The notes under the pieces were generated by a model that was given only the letters and a program-made list of their open reading frames with translations, was not told the DNA's origin and did no database searches. This document shows, in pieces, positions 44,480-52,197 of a DNA stretch of 64,000 bases. The DNA comes from Candidatus Eiseniibacteriota bacterium (lineage in GTDB: Bacteria; Eisenbacteria; RBG-16-71-46; CAIMUX01). The position numbers were made by a program, and so were the translations under genes. Position 1 is the first letter of the stretch, and every line of letters begins with the position of its first letter. Location of the stretch: the NCBI GenBank assembly GCA_020633975.1, contig JACKCR010000005.1, forward strand, positions 124,001-188,000, written 5' to 3'.

Positions 44480-45025
44480 TCAGTACGGCGCCACACGGAA
44501 CACGATCCCCAAGCCGAGCGGCCCCGACTCCGTCGTCCAGTCGAGGCGCACACGCACGTCGAGCAGAATGCGGGCGTCGCCGCCCTTCGGCATCGTGACG
44601 ACGACCGACTCCTGCTCGTCCAATTGCTCGTAGGCCGAAGCCGGCGCCCCATCCGGCTTCCAGAGAAGGTCCGACGAGGGCTTGTCTACGCCTCCCGCGT
44701 GGAAGCTCGATCCGTCGGACTGTATGTAGAGCGCCCAACCGCCTTCCGCAGGGTCCGACTCGACCTCGACTTCGATCGCATACTGGCCTCGCACGGGGTC
44801 GGTCTCCACCCACCCCGCATCGAGATCGGAGTCGTCGACGAGAGGCAGCATCACCCGATGGGCACGCACCGTGATCGAGGGCGCGGACCACGCGACCGTG
44901 GGCGAAGCGAGCATGACAATCGCGACTACGTGGAGAATGAACGCGAGATGCGAGAACGACGGGATGCGCCCTGCACCTGTTCGCGAAGGGAGCGCCTCAC
45001 TCCATCTGTCGTTGCGGCCGGTCAC
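44480..45025 (-). CDS. Secreted beta-subunit D of the fibre-like locus
   Basis: A 181-residue secreted protein. Start GTG 45025, with GAGG eight bases upstream, is 10 bp after the stop of the previous gene. A long basic N-region precedes a signal peptide (about 31-46, ILHVVAIVMLASPTVAWS). The mature part is a beta-rich domain, ending ILLDVRVRLDWTTESGPLGL and FRVAPY, the same ending pattern as the two 5' subunits (VLLDW...). Probably a minor or tip subunit; function inferred only from the locus. Confidence 0.65.
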   Translation of the reverse strand: MTGRNDRWSEALPSRTGAGRIPSFSHLAFILHVVAIVMLASPTVAWSAPSITVRAHRVMLPLVDDSDLDAGWVETDPVRGQYAIEVEVESDPAEGGWALYIQSDGSSFHAGGVDKPSSDLLWKPDGAPASAYEQLDEQESVVVTMPKGGDARILLDVRVRLDWTTESGPLGLGIVFRVAPY

Positions 45026-45035
45026 GGTGGGGTCC

Positions 45036-45533
45036 TCAGCGTCCCGCGCTCGACAGGCGGTAGTCGAGTGACAGCTCCTGCACACCGGGCAGAGGACCAC
45101 CTCGCTTCCCGAATGGGACCCGAAGTTCGAGGGACACCGGTAGGTCGGCGCCCTTCTGCCCCTTCGCGATCACCTGCCAGTCGTCGCCGAGGGAGCGGGG
45201 CGCACTCCCGTTGACCGAACAGAGAAGACGGTGCAGCTCGTTCACATCCGGAGTCTTGACGTCCGCGAGCCGGACGGAGAGCTCCCACTCGGTGTTGCTC
45301 CACACGCTGAGATCGATCGGTTGCGGCAGCCGCACGAACCCGGGCGCGAGCTCGGCCACCGTGAGCGTCGGCATGACCAGGATCGGACTCAGGATCTCGA
45401 GCTTCTGGATCGGCGGAACGAACATGTCGACTTCGACACGTGCGGACGACTGGGCAAACGCGGCAATCGGCGCGCTCCAGAGGAGGGCGAGCGAAGTCGC
45501 AACGTACCAAGGAAGGCGGCGAGTCTGAAGCAT
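45036..45533 (-). CDS. Secreted beta-subunit C of the fibre-like locus
   Basis: A 165-residue protein with a clear signal peptide (WYVATSLALLWSAPIAAFAQ) and a beta-rich mature domain starting VEVDMFVPPIQKLEIL and ending LPGVQELSLDYRLSS. The ATG is the second codon of GTGATG and overlaps the stop of the chaperone-like gene (TGATG); GGAG lies seven bases upstream. It resembles the other subunits in size and in the final strand. No known family recognised. Confidence 0.65.
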   Translation of the reverse strand: MLQTRRLPWYVATSLALLWSAPIAAFAQSSARVEVDMFVPPIQKLEILSPILVMPTLTVAELAPGFVRLPQPIDLSVWSNTEWELSVRLADVKTPDVNELHRLLCSVNGSAPRSLGDDWQVIAKGQKGADLPVSLELRVPFGKRGGPLPGVQELSLDYRLSSAGR

Positions 45534-46546
45534 CACGGCGCTCCGCTCGCGACGACCGGCGTGGTCCGTGTTTGGGAGGGCGACACTGTGAGGACCTGCT
45601 CGCCGGCGATCAGGTTCTCGCCACCGTAGTCGACGACCGCGAGCACGGTGTACGTCCCGGGGCCGAGGTCAGGAGGAACCTGAGCGGTGACCATACGAGA
45701 TCCGCCCGGGAAGACGAGAAACCGTCCGTCCGCCTCCGGCCGGAGCGTATCGACCCGCTCGCCTCGACTCGTGCGCAGTTCGAACCAACCGCTGCAGTTG
45801 AGGAACGAGTTGCCCGTGTTCTCGGCGATGAGAACGACCTCGGTGTTCCCTTCGTCCCGTAGCTCGACGTTGACGTTGGTCACGATGAGGTCCCGCACCG
45901 CCGTACCTTCGATGTCGACGAAGATCCGGACACCCATGCGCTGCCGCATGAAGACTTCGTACCGCCGCCCTTGGTGCTCTTCCACCATCGGCTGGGGCAC
46001 GCTCACCTCTTCTATGTAGAGCTTCGTCCAGTAGCTCCCCACGGCGTCTTCTGCCGGAGCGACGTCGAGGTCGATCTGGCGCATTTCACCGGGTGCGAGA
46101 TCGAGAAGATCCGAGGCGAGATGCACCCACGGGGCGCAACTTCGGTCGAGCCGGTCGAGAGGGATGTCCTGCTCACCCCCATCGAAGTCGAACACGCTGT
46201 CCGAAAGGTAGAGACGAAGACTGAGTGGCCGGTCGCCGGAGTTCCGGATACTGAGAACGGCGGACTCGCGACTCCCTGCGCCGATGGTGAGGTGATGCTC
46301 CATCGGAGAGACGACGAACGAAGCGTAAGAGGTGCGTGGGCTGGCGAGAGACGAAGCCACGAGCAACGCCGCGATGCCTACCACGTTCCGCCAACCATGA
46401 ACTCGGTTCGGCGGAAGGGGCAGTCGTCGTTGGGTGCGAGCCGCTTCGTCTCTCTGATGTGCGATCTCACTCTGCACGCGGGTCCTTTCCGAGCACACGC
46501 GGTGCTCCTGGCTCGTTCCACCGAGCCGGTGTGGAGGGCAGCTCAT
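45533..46546 (-). CDS. Periplasmic chaperone-like protein (two Ig-type domains)
   Basis: About 337 residues from the ATG at 46546, which overlaps the preceding stop as ATGA; a signal-like segment NVVGIAALLVASSLASPRTS lies at about 53-72, so the real start could be later. The mature protein begins FVVSPMEHHLTIGAGSRES with VLSIRNSGDRPLSLRLYL, a pattern shared by pilus chaperones and by DUF916-type surface proteins: an N-terminal Ig domain with a basic/hydrophobic strand, then a second domain from about 190 (VTNVNVELRDEGNTEVVLIA). It lies between subunits B and C. A chaperone role is inferred from fold pattern and position. Confidence 0.65.
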   Translation of the reverse strand: MSCPPHRLGGTSQEHRVCSERTRVQSEIAHQRDEAARTQRRLPLPPNRVHGWRNVVGIAALLVASSLASPRTSYASFVVSPMEHHLTIGAGSRESAVLSIRNSGDRPLSLRLYLSDSVFDFDGGEQDIPLDRLDRSCAPWVHLASDLLDLAPGEMRQIDLDVAPAEDAVGSYWTKLYIEEVSVPQPMVEEHQGRRYEVFMRQRMGVRIFVDIEGTAVRDLIVTNVNVELRDEGNTEVVLIAENTGNSFLNCSGWFELRTSRGERVDTLRPEADGRFLVFPGGSRMVTAQVPPDLGPGTYTVLAVVDYGGENLIAGEQVLTVSPSQTRTTPVVASGAP

Positions 46547-47190
46547 GGAACGTGCCCAACTAGGGTGTAGGTGACGGAGATGGCGTATGCGCCCGGGACG
46601 TCGGATTCCCAGTCCAGGAGCACGCGGGTCTGGATGTCCACCGCGTTCCCGGACACGGCGCTTCCATCCGATAGGATCATCGTGTCGGTCGTAGCGAGCG
46701 AGATGAAGCTCGAAGCCCCGTTCTCGATCGTACCCACGTCGGCGTTCGTGACACGGATCAGAAGGTCGGTCTCCGGCCTGTCGTAGGTGCCGGGACAGGT
46801 CCAGTCCCCGCTGAGGCGGGCGGAAAGATCCCACGCATCGGTCGCCGTAACGGTGAGGACGTTCGCGTCGACGGCGGACGTAACGCTTCCGACGTCGTAA
46901 GAGGACTCGCCGGTGCCGTCGGCATCGAGAGCGAGCAGACCGGAGAGGTCACCCGAGATCTGGAGCTGGGCGAGGCGAGGGAGTTCGAAGACGACGGTAC
47001 CGCGCTGAACCGACTCGCCTCTAGCGCTCCCGAGGACGACAGGGGTCGCGAACGAAGCAGCGAGAACGGCCGCGCACACCCACACGCAACGCGTCCAGGG
47101 CACGGCCGGTCGGCAGAACGAGGCGTTCGCGAAGGCCTTCCGGCCCCCCCGACACGCCTTCGTGTCTTCGGTAGCGCTCGGCGTCGTCAT
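46543..47190 (-). CDS. Secreted beta-subunit B of the fibre-like locus
   Basis: A 215-residue protein with an N-terminal extension then signal peptide (VWVCAAVLAASFATPVVLG). The mature domain has LQISGDLSGLLALDADGTGE and ends VDIQTRVLLDWESDVPGAYA plus a final strand ISVTYTLVG. It is clearly paralogous to subunit A (IAGDLSALLTLAQDG, VEIQTRVLLDW, DIPGAYSITLVYTM). The alternating hydrophobic last strand after a Gly resembles the donor/groove strand of polymerising pilins. Ends in ATGA overlap with the chaperone-like gene. Confidence 0.7.
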   Translation of the reverse strand: MTTPSATEDTKACRGGRKAFANASFCRPAVPWTRCVWVCAAVLAASFATPVVLGSARGESVQRGTVVFELPRLAQLQISGDLSGLLALDADGTGESSYDVGSVTSAVDANVLTVTATDAWDLSARLSGDWTCPGTYDRPETDLLIRVTNADVGTIENGASSFISLATTDTMILSDGSAVSGNAVDIQTRVLLDWESDVPGAYAISVTYTLVGHVP

Positions 47191-47207
47191 CCTGACGACC
47201 TTTCTTA

Positions 47208-47228
47208 CGGTTCACTTCCTGTGAACCG
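47208..47228 (-). promoter_or_regulatory. Perfect hairpin between subunit genes A and B
   Basis: CGGTTCAC / GTGAACCG, 8-bp perfect stem with 5-base loop, in the 64-bp gap between the first two subunit genes. No T-run follows, so it more likely protects or limits transcripts of subunit A (differential expression) than fully terminates. Confidence 0.6.
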
Positions 47229-47254
47229 ATGGAACCGAGCTGGTCCTTACGCGC

Positions 47255-47797
47255 TTACGGTGTCGTCTCCATCGTGTAGACCAGCGTGATCGAATAGGCG
47301 CCCGGAATGTCCTGCGTCCAGTCGAGCAGCACCCGCGTCTGGATCTCCACGCTGTTGTTGGAGACTCCGGACGTGTGGCTCAACATCGCCGTCTTGCTGC
47401 TGCTCGTCGTTTGGTACGAGTCGTAGCTGTTCTGGACGGTTCCGGTCGGCGTGTTCGTGATCTGGATGAGCAGATCGTTCTCGTCCTTGTCGTACGGCGC
47501 TGGCGCCGTCCAGCCGGCCCCGGAGTAGTTCACTCCCAGAGACCACTGTTTGTTGGCGTCGAGCGTCAGAGTCGTGGCCGTGGCCGCAGATTCCACGTAC
47601 CCGGCGTCGTATGCCGTCTCACCCGCCCCATCCTGGGCGAGCGTAAGGAGTGCGGAGAGGTCTCCGGCGATTCCGATCTGGCAGAGCTCCGGAATCGTTC
47701 CCCCGACGGTCGAGTTTTGTGTGTCTACATCGTCGGCCCCAAACGCCATCCCGGCGGCGAGACCCACGAACCCCATGGCAATTGCTACGTATCGCAT
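47255..47797 (-). CDS. Secreted beta-subunit A of the fibre-like locus (probable major subunit)
   Basis: A 180-residue protein: signal peptide YVAIAMGFVGLAAGMAFG, then a beta-rich domain with IAGDLSALLTLAQDGAGETA, Ser/Thr-rich middle and VEIQTRVLLDWTQDIPGAYS followed by ITLVYTM at the end. GGGAG lies seven bases before the ATG. First gene of the locus and followed by a perfect hairpin, which fits a major subunit expressed above the rest. No family recognised; paralogous to subunit B. Confidence 0.72.
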   Translation of the reverse strand: MRYVAIAMGFVGLAAGMAFGADDVDTQNSTVGGTIPELCQIGIAGDLSALLTLAQDGAGETAYDAGYVESAATATTLTLDANKQWSLGVNYSGAGWTAPAPYDKDENDLLIQITNTPTGTVQNSYDSYQTTSSSKTAMLSHTSGVSNNSVEIQTRVLLDWTQDIPGAYSITLVYTMETTP

Positions 47798-47900
47798 GAA
47801 CTGCTCCCTGGACGTTCCCCGTCCTATGCAGCTGCGCCGGGGCGCCTTCTTTTGGCTCGGTAAGATATCGGCAGGGCCAGGGCAGGCCTTTAGTGGAGGG

Positions 47901-47925
47901 CGTCCAAAACCGGGGGTAATCCCCG
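47901..47925 (-). terminator. Hairpin with T-run after ctaA
   Basis: On the minus strand CGGGG-ATTAC-CCCCG is followed by GTTTTGG, about 170 bases after the ctaA stop and before the fibre-like locus. Likely separates the two transcripts. Confidence 0.45.
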
Positions 47926-48038
47926 TGCCGCGGGCGGGGATCCGTCGCCCAAATCGGGAGGAATCATCGGCCGCGCAGGGCGGGTGGGCGCCGGGTGCTG
48001 GCCGGTTGGGCGCCGTGCGGACCGGGTGCGCGCCGCGA

Positions 48039-48114
48039 GTCAGGCGCGTCGGAAGAGCCGGGTGCCGACCGAGTGTGGGCCGGGCCCGCCGGGTCAGGCG
48101 CGTCGGAAGAGCCG
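48039..48114. repeat. 22-bp direct repeat spanning the ctaA stop codon
   Basis: The 22-bp sequence beginning GTCAGGCGCGTCGG occurs at 48039-48060 and again at 48093-48114. The right copy holds the ctaA stop and last codons; the left copy is a noncoding duplicate 54 bp away in GC-rich DNA. A local duplication is likely. Confidence 0.7.
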
Positions 48115-49536
48115 GCGGCTCCAGACGAACATGAGCGTCGACACGGCGAGGACGGTGGCGCCTGTCGCCTGATGCGCCGTCGCAACGATCACGTCGTAGA
48201 TCGGGGGCTCCGGAGCGTTCCGCGAGAGCGTCACGACGGTCAGCGCCCCGAATCCGAGCAGGATCTGCAGCGAGATCAGGGTGACGAGGAGCTTCCCGAG
48301 CTTCGTGTAGAGCGGAGACTCGGGATGGAGGCCGAATCCACGGATGCCGGCCACGAAGACGGCGATCGCGACGAAGACGGCGAGCGAGAGGTGGATGGCG
48401 AGGCCGCCTTGGAAGTGGCGGTAGAGCGCCCCGACCACGAGCTGCGGCACGACGAGTCCAACGGCCCACGCCGTCCAGATATGGTCCCGTCCTGCATCCG
48501 CACGGAGCTCGGCGTCGGGAAGGATCTGCCAGCTCGGCGACGTCACCGCGGCCAAGGCCACGAGTGTCGCGAAGAACACTTGCCCGAAGACACCGTGGAC
48601 CAGGGCGAGGAGAAGGCTCGGCGCGGTCATGTTGGGGTCGGTCGAGGTGGTGAAGTACCCCGTCACCCGAAGGCCGCCCAGGATCCCCTGCCCGATCACC
48701 ATGACGAGCGCGACGATCGCGAGCCACCTCACCCAGCGCCGCGAGTCTGCGAACTGGAGATGGATCGCGAGCACCAGAGTCGTGAGGCCGACGAGGGCGC
48801 CGAAGAGTCGGTGCGAGTGCTCGAAGTAGACGCCGCCGGTCATCTTGCTCAGCGGAAAGAGGAACATGTTGTAGCCGAAACTGTTCGGCCAATCGACGAC
48901 GGCGAGCCCCGCCTGCTTGCTCGTCACCATCCCTCCGACGACGAGAAGGAGAAGGGTGGCGAGCGCGGCGACTCGAGCGAACTTGCCGGTCCAAAGCGGC
49001 GGATGGAGCACGGGGACGTCCGGAGCAGCGGTCCCGAACCGGCGAGGCCTTCCGAGCACTCCGCCGATTCCCCCGAGGAGCGCACCCGCGACGAGCGATC
49101 CCGGCACCCAGAGGGACGCGGCCGGGACGAGCGCGCTCTGGTCGCCGAGAAGGCTCCCGAGCACGAGCAGATTGATGAACGCGCTCATCACTCCCACTCC
49201 CACTCCGGCCCGGATTCCGACTCCGGTGGAACGGGAGGCGAGGAACCCACCGACGAGCTGACATCCGAGGAGAAGGAAGAGGAGTACGGCGGAGGGGACC
49301 CAGACCGGGGGGAGCCGACAGGCGAACCCGATCCCCCACATCACGACGGAGGTGCCGAACCCGAACGCGAGAAGGTAGCTCGGGTGCCGTCTCGCCTCAC
49401 GGGTCCCGGTCGCCGCGGCTACCCTCAGGAGGCCGCTCTCCGCAAGTGCGCGGGCGCCCGCGGGGTCGAGATCGGCTGCGAGGACGGCGCTCGTCGGACG
49501 GACGTCTCCGGGGCGGTTGGGGGCAGTTCGGGACAC
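48094..49536 (-). CDS. ctaA: Haem A synthase CtaA with extra N-terminal membrane domain
   Basis: Oxidises haem O to haem A for aa3-type oxidases. The core (about 165-480) has eight membrane spans and the haem-ligand histidines in FEHSHRLFGALVG, LVHGVFGQVFFATL, LAIHLSLAVFVAIAV and TAHQATGATVLAV. Residues 1-165 are extra: a soluble start, then about four spans (SYLLAFGFGTSVVMWGIGF, VPSAVLLFLLLGCQLVGGF and so on) not found in ordinary CtaA. GTG 49536 has GGAGGG upstream. It is divergent from ctaB across 224 bp. Confidence 0.9.
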   Translation of the reverse strand: MSRTAPNRPGDVRPTSAVLAADLDPAGARALAESGLLRVAAATGTREARRHPSYLLAFGFGTSVVMWGIGFACRLPPVWVPSAVLLFLLLGCQLVGGFLASRSTGVGIRAGVGVGVMSAFINLLVLGSLLGDQSALVPAASLWVPGSLVAGALLGGIGGVLGRPRRFGTAAPDVPVLHPPLWTGKFARVAALATLLLLVVGGMVTSKQAGLAVVDWPNSFGYNMFLFPLSKMTGGVYFEHSHRLFGALVGLTTLVLAIHLQFADSRRWVRWLAIVALVMVIGQGILGGLRVTGYFTTSTDPNMTAPSLLLALVHGVFGQVFFATLVALAAVTSPSWQILPDAELRADAGRDHIWTAWAVGLVVPQLVVGALYRHFQGGLAIHLSLAVFVAIAVFVAGIRGFGLHPESPLYTKLGKLLVTLISLQILLGFGALTVVTLSRNAPEPPIYDVIVATAHQATGATVLAVSTLMFVWSRRLFRRA

Positions 49537-49760
49537 GGGTCACCCTCCGGAACACCGGCACTAGAGGGGCGCCGGAGCAGGAATAGCGGTTCTCGATTCA
49601 ACCCGTCGATGGTACCGTTCCTCGGTTGCTCCGCTAGAGACTTTCCGCTCTCGGAGCAGATTCCGTCGGAAGCCAAGGACGCTCCGACAGGAGCTGTCCA
49701 TCGACCCGGAGCCGTGGTCCCGAAGCGGGGCCGACCGATCCGCGGAGGAATCGTCCAAGC

Positions 49761-50801
49761 ATGGCCCGTTCGGCCCACTCTCCAGTTCACACCATCGCTC
49801 TGCTCACCAAAGCTCGACTCGGCCTCCTCGTCACCCTCACCACGGTGGTGGGGTTCATCGTGGCGTCGGTCGGAGACATCCACTGGACCCGTCTCCTCAT
49901 CACCGCGATCGGAACGACGATGGCGGCATTCGGTGCGAACGCGTTCAACCAGTGCATCGAACGGTCCCGCGACGCTCGCATGGAGCGGACGAAGGGTCGG
50001 CCTCTCCCGGCGGGAACCTTGACCATCGGCCAGGCTGTCGCGATCTCCGGGCTCCTCGCGGCCGGTGGGGACATCATCCTCGCCGTCTTCGTGAACCCTC
50101 TCACGGCCGGACTCGCCCTGATCATTCAGGTGCTCTATCTCTTCGTTTACACGCCGCTCAAGCCGCGCACTCCGGCCAACACGCTAGTGGGTGCCGTGTG
50201 TGGAGCGATCCCGCCGATGATGGGATGGACCGCGGTGCGCGGTCAGATCGACCCGGGTGCGTGGATCCTCTTCCTCATCCTCTTCGTCTGGCAAATGCCG
50301 CACTTCCTCTCCCTCGCCTGGCTCTACCGCGAGGACTACGAGCGGGGTGGATTCCGGATGCTCCCCTCTCTCGACCCGACCGGGATGCTGACCTGTAACC
50401 TCGTCGTGCTCTACACCGCGGCGCTTCTCCCGCTCGCGTTCGCCACGACGATCGCGGGTATCGCCGGTTGGAAGTTCTTCACGGGCGCGCTCGTCCTCGG
50501 GATCGTCTGGATCGGACTTGCCGTCCAGCTCCGCACGAGCCGTGAAACCCGTCATGCCCGGCGCGTCTTCTTCGCGTCGCTCATCTACCTCCCGCTCTTC
50601 CTCGCGCTCCTCGTGCTCGACCGCGGCCCGGCCGTGAGTCCCGGTCCCTCCTTCCGACTCGGCGAGAACGTGAAGATCCCGCAGTCGGCCTCGCTGGAGA
50701 TGACGTTCGACGTGGAGCACGGGATGGACGCGGGACGGTTCGGTGCAGTCAGCGACACGTCCTCGACGAGCGACGCCCTGCGCCCTCCTTCCGGAAACTG
50801 A
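49761..50801 (+). CDS. ctaB: Haem O synthase (protohaem IX farnesyltransferase) CtaB
   Basis: UbiA-family prenyltransferase converting haem B to haem O. The 346-residue protein has about nine spans and the Asp motifs NAFNQCIERSRDARMERTKG (first) and YTPLKPRTPANTLVG plus VWQMPHFLSLAWLYREDYER (second). A C-terminal tail of about 60 polar residues is unusual. GGAGGAA lies about nine bases before the ATG. It precedes the DUF3179 gene by 6 bp. Confidence 0.95.
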   Translation: MARSAHSPVHTIALLTKARLGLLVTLTTVVGFIVASVGDIHWTRLLITAIGTTMAAFGANAFNQCIERSRDARMERTKGRPLPAGTLTIGQAVAISGLLAAGGDIILAVFVNPLTAGLALIIQVLYLFVYTPLKPRTPANTLVGAVCGAIPPMMGWTAVRGQIDPGAWILFLILFVWQMPHFLSLAWLYREDYERGGFRMLPSLDPTGMLTCNLVVLYTAALLPLAFATTIAGIAGWKFFTGALVLGIVWIGLAVQLRTSRETRHARRVFFASLIYLPLFLALLVLDRGPAVSPGPSFRLGENVKIPQSASLEMTFDVEHGMDAGRFGAVSDTSSTSDALRPPSGN

Positions 50802-50807
50802 CGAGCC

Positions 50808-51821
50808 ATGCGCGGGCTCTGGTGGCTCCTCGCACTCGCTATCCTCGTTACGGGGAGCGCGGGAACCTACATGGTGCATCTCGTCCTCGAAGCGAAGCAG
50901 AAACCGAGGATCGGAGACGGCTCCAACCCGGCCACCTACGGGTTTTCGTTCGAGCATCTCACGGTTCCGATGAACGAAATCCAGGCCTCGGGGCTACCGC
51001 GGAACTCACTCGACGTACTCGACCTTCCTCCTCGCTACTCCGCTGAAGAGGCCACGCACTTCCGTGGGCGGGACAAGTACGTCGTCGCAACCGACCTCAT
51101 CCTCGGTGTCGAACTCGGGGACGAAGCTCTCGCCTATCCGATCCAGATCCTCAACTGGCACGAGGTCGTCAACGACACCCTCGCCGGAGTCCCGATCGTC
51201 GTCTCGTACTCGCCGCTCACCGGTACCATCGCCGCGTTCGACCGACGTGTTGGAGACCAAACACTCGAGTTCGGATTCAGCGGCCTCCTCCTCGAAACCC
51301 ACTCGCTCCTCTTCGACCGATCCGACGAGCCGTCGCTCTGGAGCCCACTACTAGGGCGAGCCATCAGCGGCCCCGCCGCCGCACGCGGCGATACGCTCCG
51401 CCCGATCCACGCGCAGTTCGTGCCGTGGAGTGTGTGGAGCAAGCGGCATCCCGAAGCAGAAGTCCTCACGAGGGACGAAGCGAAGATCATGGCCTACCGT
51501 CGCTCTCCTTACGGCGAGTACTACGGCAACGACATCCTCCGCTTCCCTGTCTCGAAGCTCCCACCGGACCGCGAGACCTACCCCTACAAGAGCCGCATCA
51601 TCGCCGTTCGAACCACGGGAGATTGGTCCGTCTACCACCTCGCCGACCTCGTCCGCCGGGCCGATCCTCGCGGGATCTACGAAACCACCCAGGACGGCGT
51701 CGACCTCCGCTTCACCGTCTTCTCCGGCGACCCGATCACCGCGTACGTCGAAGCCGTCGACCCCACGGATTGGTTCGACTTCCGACCGACGATGTGGTTC
51801 GCCTGGTACTCCGTTCACTAG
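50808..51821 (+). CDS. DUF3179 domain protein
   Basis: A 337-residue exported or membrane-anchored protein with one N-terminal span (WWLLALAILVTGSAGTYMV). The DUF3179 pattern is present: LAYPIQILNWHEVVNDTLAG, VVSYSPLTGTIAAFDRRV and FGFSGLLLETHSLLFDR. In most members the YxPLxxT segment carries two cysteines (CPLC-like); here both are absent (YSPLTGT), so any metal or redox use of them is lost. Located after ctaB, beside the oxidase operon; role unknown. Confidence 0.85.
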   Translation: MRGLWWLLALAILVTGSAGTYMVHLVLEAKQKPRIGDGSNPATYGFSFEHLTVPMNEIQASGLPRNSLDVLDLPPRYSAEEATHFRGRDKYVVATDLILGVELGDEALAYPIQILNWHEVVNDTLAGVPIVVSYSPLTGTIAAFDRRVGDQTLEFGFSGLLLETHSLLFDRSDEPSLWSPLLGRAISGPAAARGDTLRPIHAQFVPWSVWSKRHPEAEVLTRDEAKIMAYRRSPYGEYYGNDILRFPVSKLPPDRETYPYKSRIIAVRTTGDWSVYHLADLVRRADPRGIYETTQDGVDLRFTVFSGDPITAYVEAVDPTDWFDFRPTMWFAWYSVH

Positions 51822-51875
51822 AGCCCCTGGATCGAACTCTTCCCGGTTGGCTTAGGTTGGCGCAGAGGTCGCGAA

Positions 51876-51922
51876 CCGGGAGCCCTCCCGGTTTCGAGGG
51901 ACGAAACCTGCAGGGCTCCCGG
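51876..51922. repeat. REP-like double-stem palindrome, copy 1
   Basis: Core ggtttcgagggacgaaacc (51890-51908) is a 7-bp stem with 5-base loop. It is framed by 3-base linkers and an 11-bp perfect outer stem CCGGGAGCCCT / AGGGCTCCCGG. Confidence 0.75.
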
Positions 51923-52096
51923 CCCGCTCCCCGACAACTTGGGCGGGAAGAGCTGCAACGCTCAACGACCGCCGGTACCTCGGGAAAGGTACAACGCAGC
52001 CAAGCGCCCCCCCTTCGGGGCGCAGGCAACTTCGTCGCTCCGAACCCGGGGTTCCCCAAGGCGCAACCGACACGCGCAGATCCCACACCGTTGAAT

Positions 52097-52155
52097 GGGG
52101 CGATGGGCGTCCTGAAGGTTTCGTCCCTCGAAACCGTAAGGACGCCCATTGCCCC
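52097..52155. repeat. REP-like double-stem palindrome, copy 2 (inverted)
   Basis: The core ggtttcgtccctcgaaacc (52117-52135) is the exact reverse complement of the core of copy 1. It also has 3-base linkers and an 11-bp perfect outer stem, but of different sequence: ATGGGCGTCCT / AGGACGCCCAT, extended by GGGGC / GCCCC. Confidence 0.75.
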
Positions 52156-52197
52156 AACGCGACGCCTCAAAGGATCCCCGCGAGATCGAGGTGCCCT

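Larger units (their letters stand above)
51822..52197. other. 376-bp palindrome-rich gap between convergent genes
   Basis: Lies between the DUF3179 stop (plus) and the subunit III stop (minus). It holds two REP-like elements (listed separately), a GCGCCCC / GGGGCGC hairpin at 52004-52023 and a GTACCT / AGGTAC hairpin near 51974-51991. No gene is supported. The hairpins can act as terminators for both genes. Confidence 0.7.

Noticed and set aside
47798-48093. Cyclic-di-GMP riboswitch before the fibre-like locus
   Set aside because: The leader has GC-rich hairpins but not the conserved GEMM core. The strongest hairpin fits a terminator of ctaA.
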